Origin: NVTR01 sp965237505
GTDB taxonomy: Bacteria > Pseudomonadota > Alphaproteobacteria > Rhodobacterales > Rhodobacteraceae
Direction: 5' to 3'
Assembly: GCA_965237505.1 (NCBI GenBank)
Contig: CBDEFR010000009.1
Coordinates: 186,001-250,000, forward strand
Length of the DNA: 64,000 nucleotides
The notes under the pieces were generated by a model that saw only the letters and a program-made list of their open reading frames with translations, made no database searches and was not told the DNA's origin. A program made the position numbers and the translations under genes. This document shows, in pieces, positions 63,189-64,000 of the stretch (position 1 is its first letter; each line of letters starts with the position of its first letter).

Positions 63189-64000
63189 CAGATCGCGATC
63201 TCTGCGCTGGCCTTGGCGTCTTTCAGGATACGCGCCGCCTCGGAGCCTGAGATTTTGGCGATGTCGTCCTGATATTTCAGGATCGCGCCAAGGGTGTCGG
63301 CGATAACCTGCGGCGAAATCTCGACCGCATCCAGAGCCAGCAGGCATTTCGCCCAATCTATGGTTTCGGCGACGCCGGGCTTTTTGAACAGGTCTTCGCC
63401 GCGTAAGGCTTGGATGAAAGCGGTAATCTGACGGCTGAGGTTTTCGCTGGCCTCTGGGACGCGGGCGCGCAGGATCTCTAGCTCGCGTTCAAAATCCGGG
63501 TAATCGACCCAGTGGTAAAGGCAGCGCCGCTTGAGCGCGTCGTGCACTTCGCGGGTGCGGTTCGAGGTGAGAATGACGATCGGCGGCTCTTTGGCGATAA
63601 TCGTTCCAATTTCGGGGATGGTAACCTGAAAATCACTGAGCGCTTCGAGCAAGAACGCTTCAAACGGCTCATCCGCCCTGTCGAGTTCGTCAATCAGTAA
63701 TATTGGCGGGCCGTCTTTTTGCGGGCTCATGGCTTCCAGCAGCGGGCGGCGGATGAGAAAATCGTCGCTAAACAACTCGCGGTTCAGACTATCGCGGTCT
63801 TTGACGCCTGTGGCCTCGGCGGTGCGGATCGCGATCATCTGGGCCGGGAAGTTCCATTCATACACCGCACTGGATGCATCCAGCCCTTCGTAACATTGCA
63901 GACGGATCAGGCGGCGCCCGAGGGCTGCCGACAACGCCTTGGCAATTTCGGTTTTGCCGACCCCGGCCTCGCCTTCTAGAAACAGCGGCCTGGCCAGCTT
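63188..64000 (-). CDS. coxD: CoxD-like MoxR AAA+ ATPase (5' end outside window)
   Basis: 271 codons are visible, with the N-terminus beyond the window edge. Walker A is FLEGEAGVGKTEIAKALSAA (about 63975 to 63925), Walker B is PPILLIDELDRADEPFEAFL, and the sensor-1 region is PPIVILTSNRTREVHDALKR. It is a chaperone-like ATPase working with CoxE. The C-terminal lid ends KISGSEAARILKDAKASAEI. The frame is open to the window end. Its stop overlaps the coxE start. Confidence 0.93.
   Translation of the reverse strand, partial: KLARPLFLEGEAGVGKTEIAKALSAALGRRLIRLQCYEGLDASSAVYEWNFPAQMIAIRTAEATGVKDRDSLNRELFSDDFLIRRPLLEAMSPQKDGPPILLIDELDRADEPFEAFLLEALSDFQVTIPEIGTIIAKEPPIVILTSNRTREVHDALKRRCLYHWVDYPDFERELEILRARVPEASENLSRQITAFIQALRGEDLFKKPGVAETIDWAKCLLALDAVEISPQVIADTLGAILKYQDDIAKISGSEAARILKDAKASAEIAI

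Overview
The window looks like chromosomal DNA of a marine-type alphaproteobacterium of the Rhodobacteraceae/Roseobacter group. Grounds: GC-rich coding with Rhodobacteraceae-like gene content, a class I (archaeal-type) lysyl-tRNA synthetase, a ybaB-recR pair, a TAXI-type TRAP transporter, a complete beta-hydroxyaspartate cycle cluster and a cox-type molybdenum hydroxylase operon. No species can be named from the sequence alone. The region is unusually rich in insertion sequences, many nested or broken, and has many decayed genes, so this is a genome segment in active rearrangement.

Layout. 1-1541: a decayed IS4-type element split by IS1595 copy 1. 1570-13400: mostly ordinary genes: an orphan cobalt-type nitrile hydratase alpha subunit, nadD, a frameshifted dacB, an NTF2-like protein, a TerB-like protein, class I lysS, several small proteins, a 763-residue beta-helix protein with a clear terminator, a HugZ-like flavin-fold protein, an ABM monooxygenase and an agmatinase-family enzyme. 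13560-14853: gene graveyard (UspA, cytochrome c and TPR remnants). 15082-25966: cupin, IS5, class III aminotransferase, a second IS5-family element, TAXI receptor plus fused TRAP permease, and a secreted amidohydrolase cut exactly by IS1595 copy 2. 25914-31763: an IS pile-up, with an IS21 element (A) carrying an IS1182-type element, between a sulfotransferase remnant and a truncated IS5 transposase. 32041-34580: an SRAP-family protein lacking its catalytic cysteine, and a hypothetical gene split by IS1595 copy 3.

34689-40074 is the metabolic centrepiece: bhcR and divergent bhcABCD. BhcA makes glycine from glyoxylate using aspartate. BhcC condenses glycine with a second glyoxylate to beta-hydroxyaspartate, BhcB dehydrates this to iminosuccinate, and BhcD reduces it to aspartate. 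The net result is C4 assimilation from glycolate/glyoxylate without CO2 loss. A 13-base match to an Illumina adapter end lies in the bhcC-bhcD gap and needs checking.

40210-52836 holds two near-identical IS21 copies (B and C) in direct orientation, a different IS21 element (D) split by an IS630 element, a truncated secreted protein, recR, ybaB and an ALDH7-type aldehyde dehydrogenase. IS21-C cuts off the end of a DUF374 acyltransferase gene. After an MFS transporter, 54960-64000 is a minus-strand operon coxD-coxE-xdhC-(molybdopterin-binding/MobA-like fusion)-coxG-coxS-coxL-coxM. The S-L-M order and the YRGAGR active-site loop point to a form II CODH-like hydroxylase, not a proven CO oxidiser; coxD runs off the window end.
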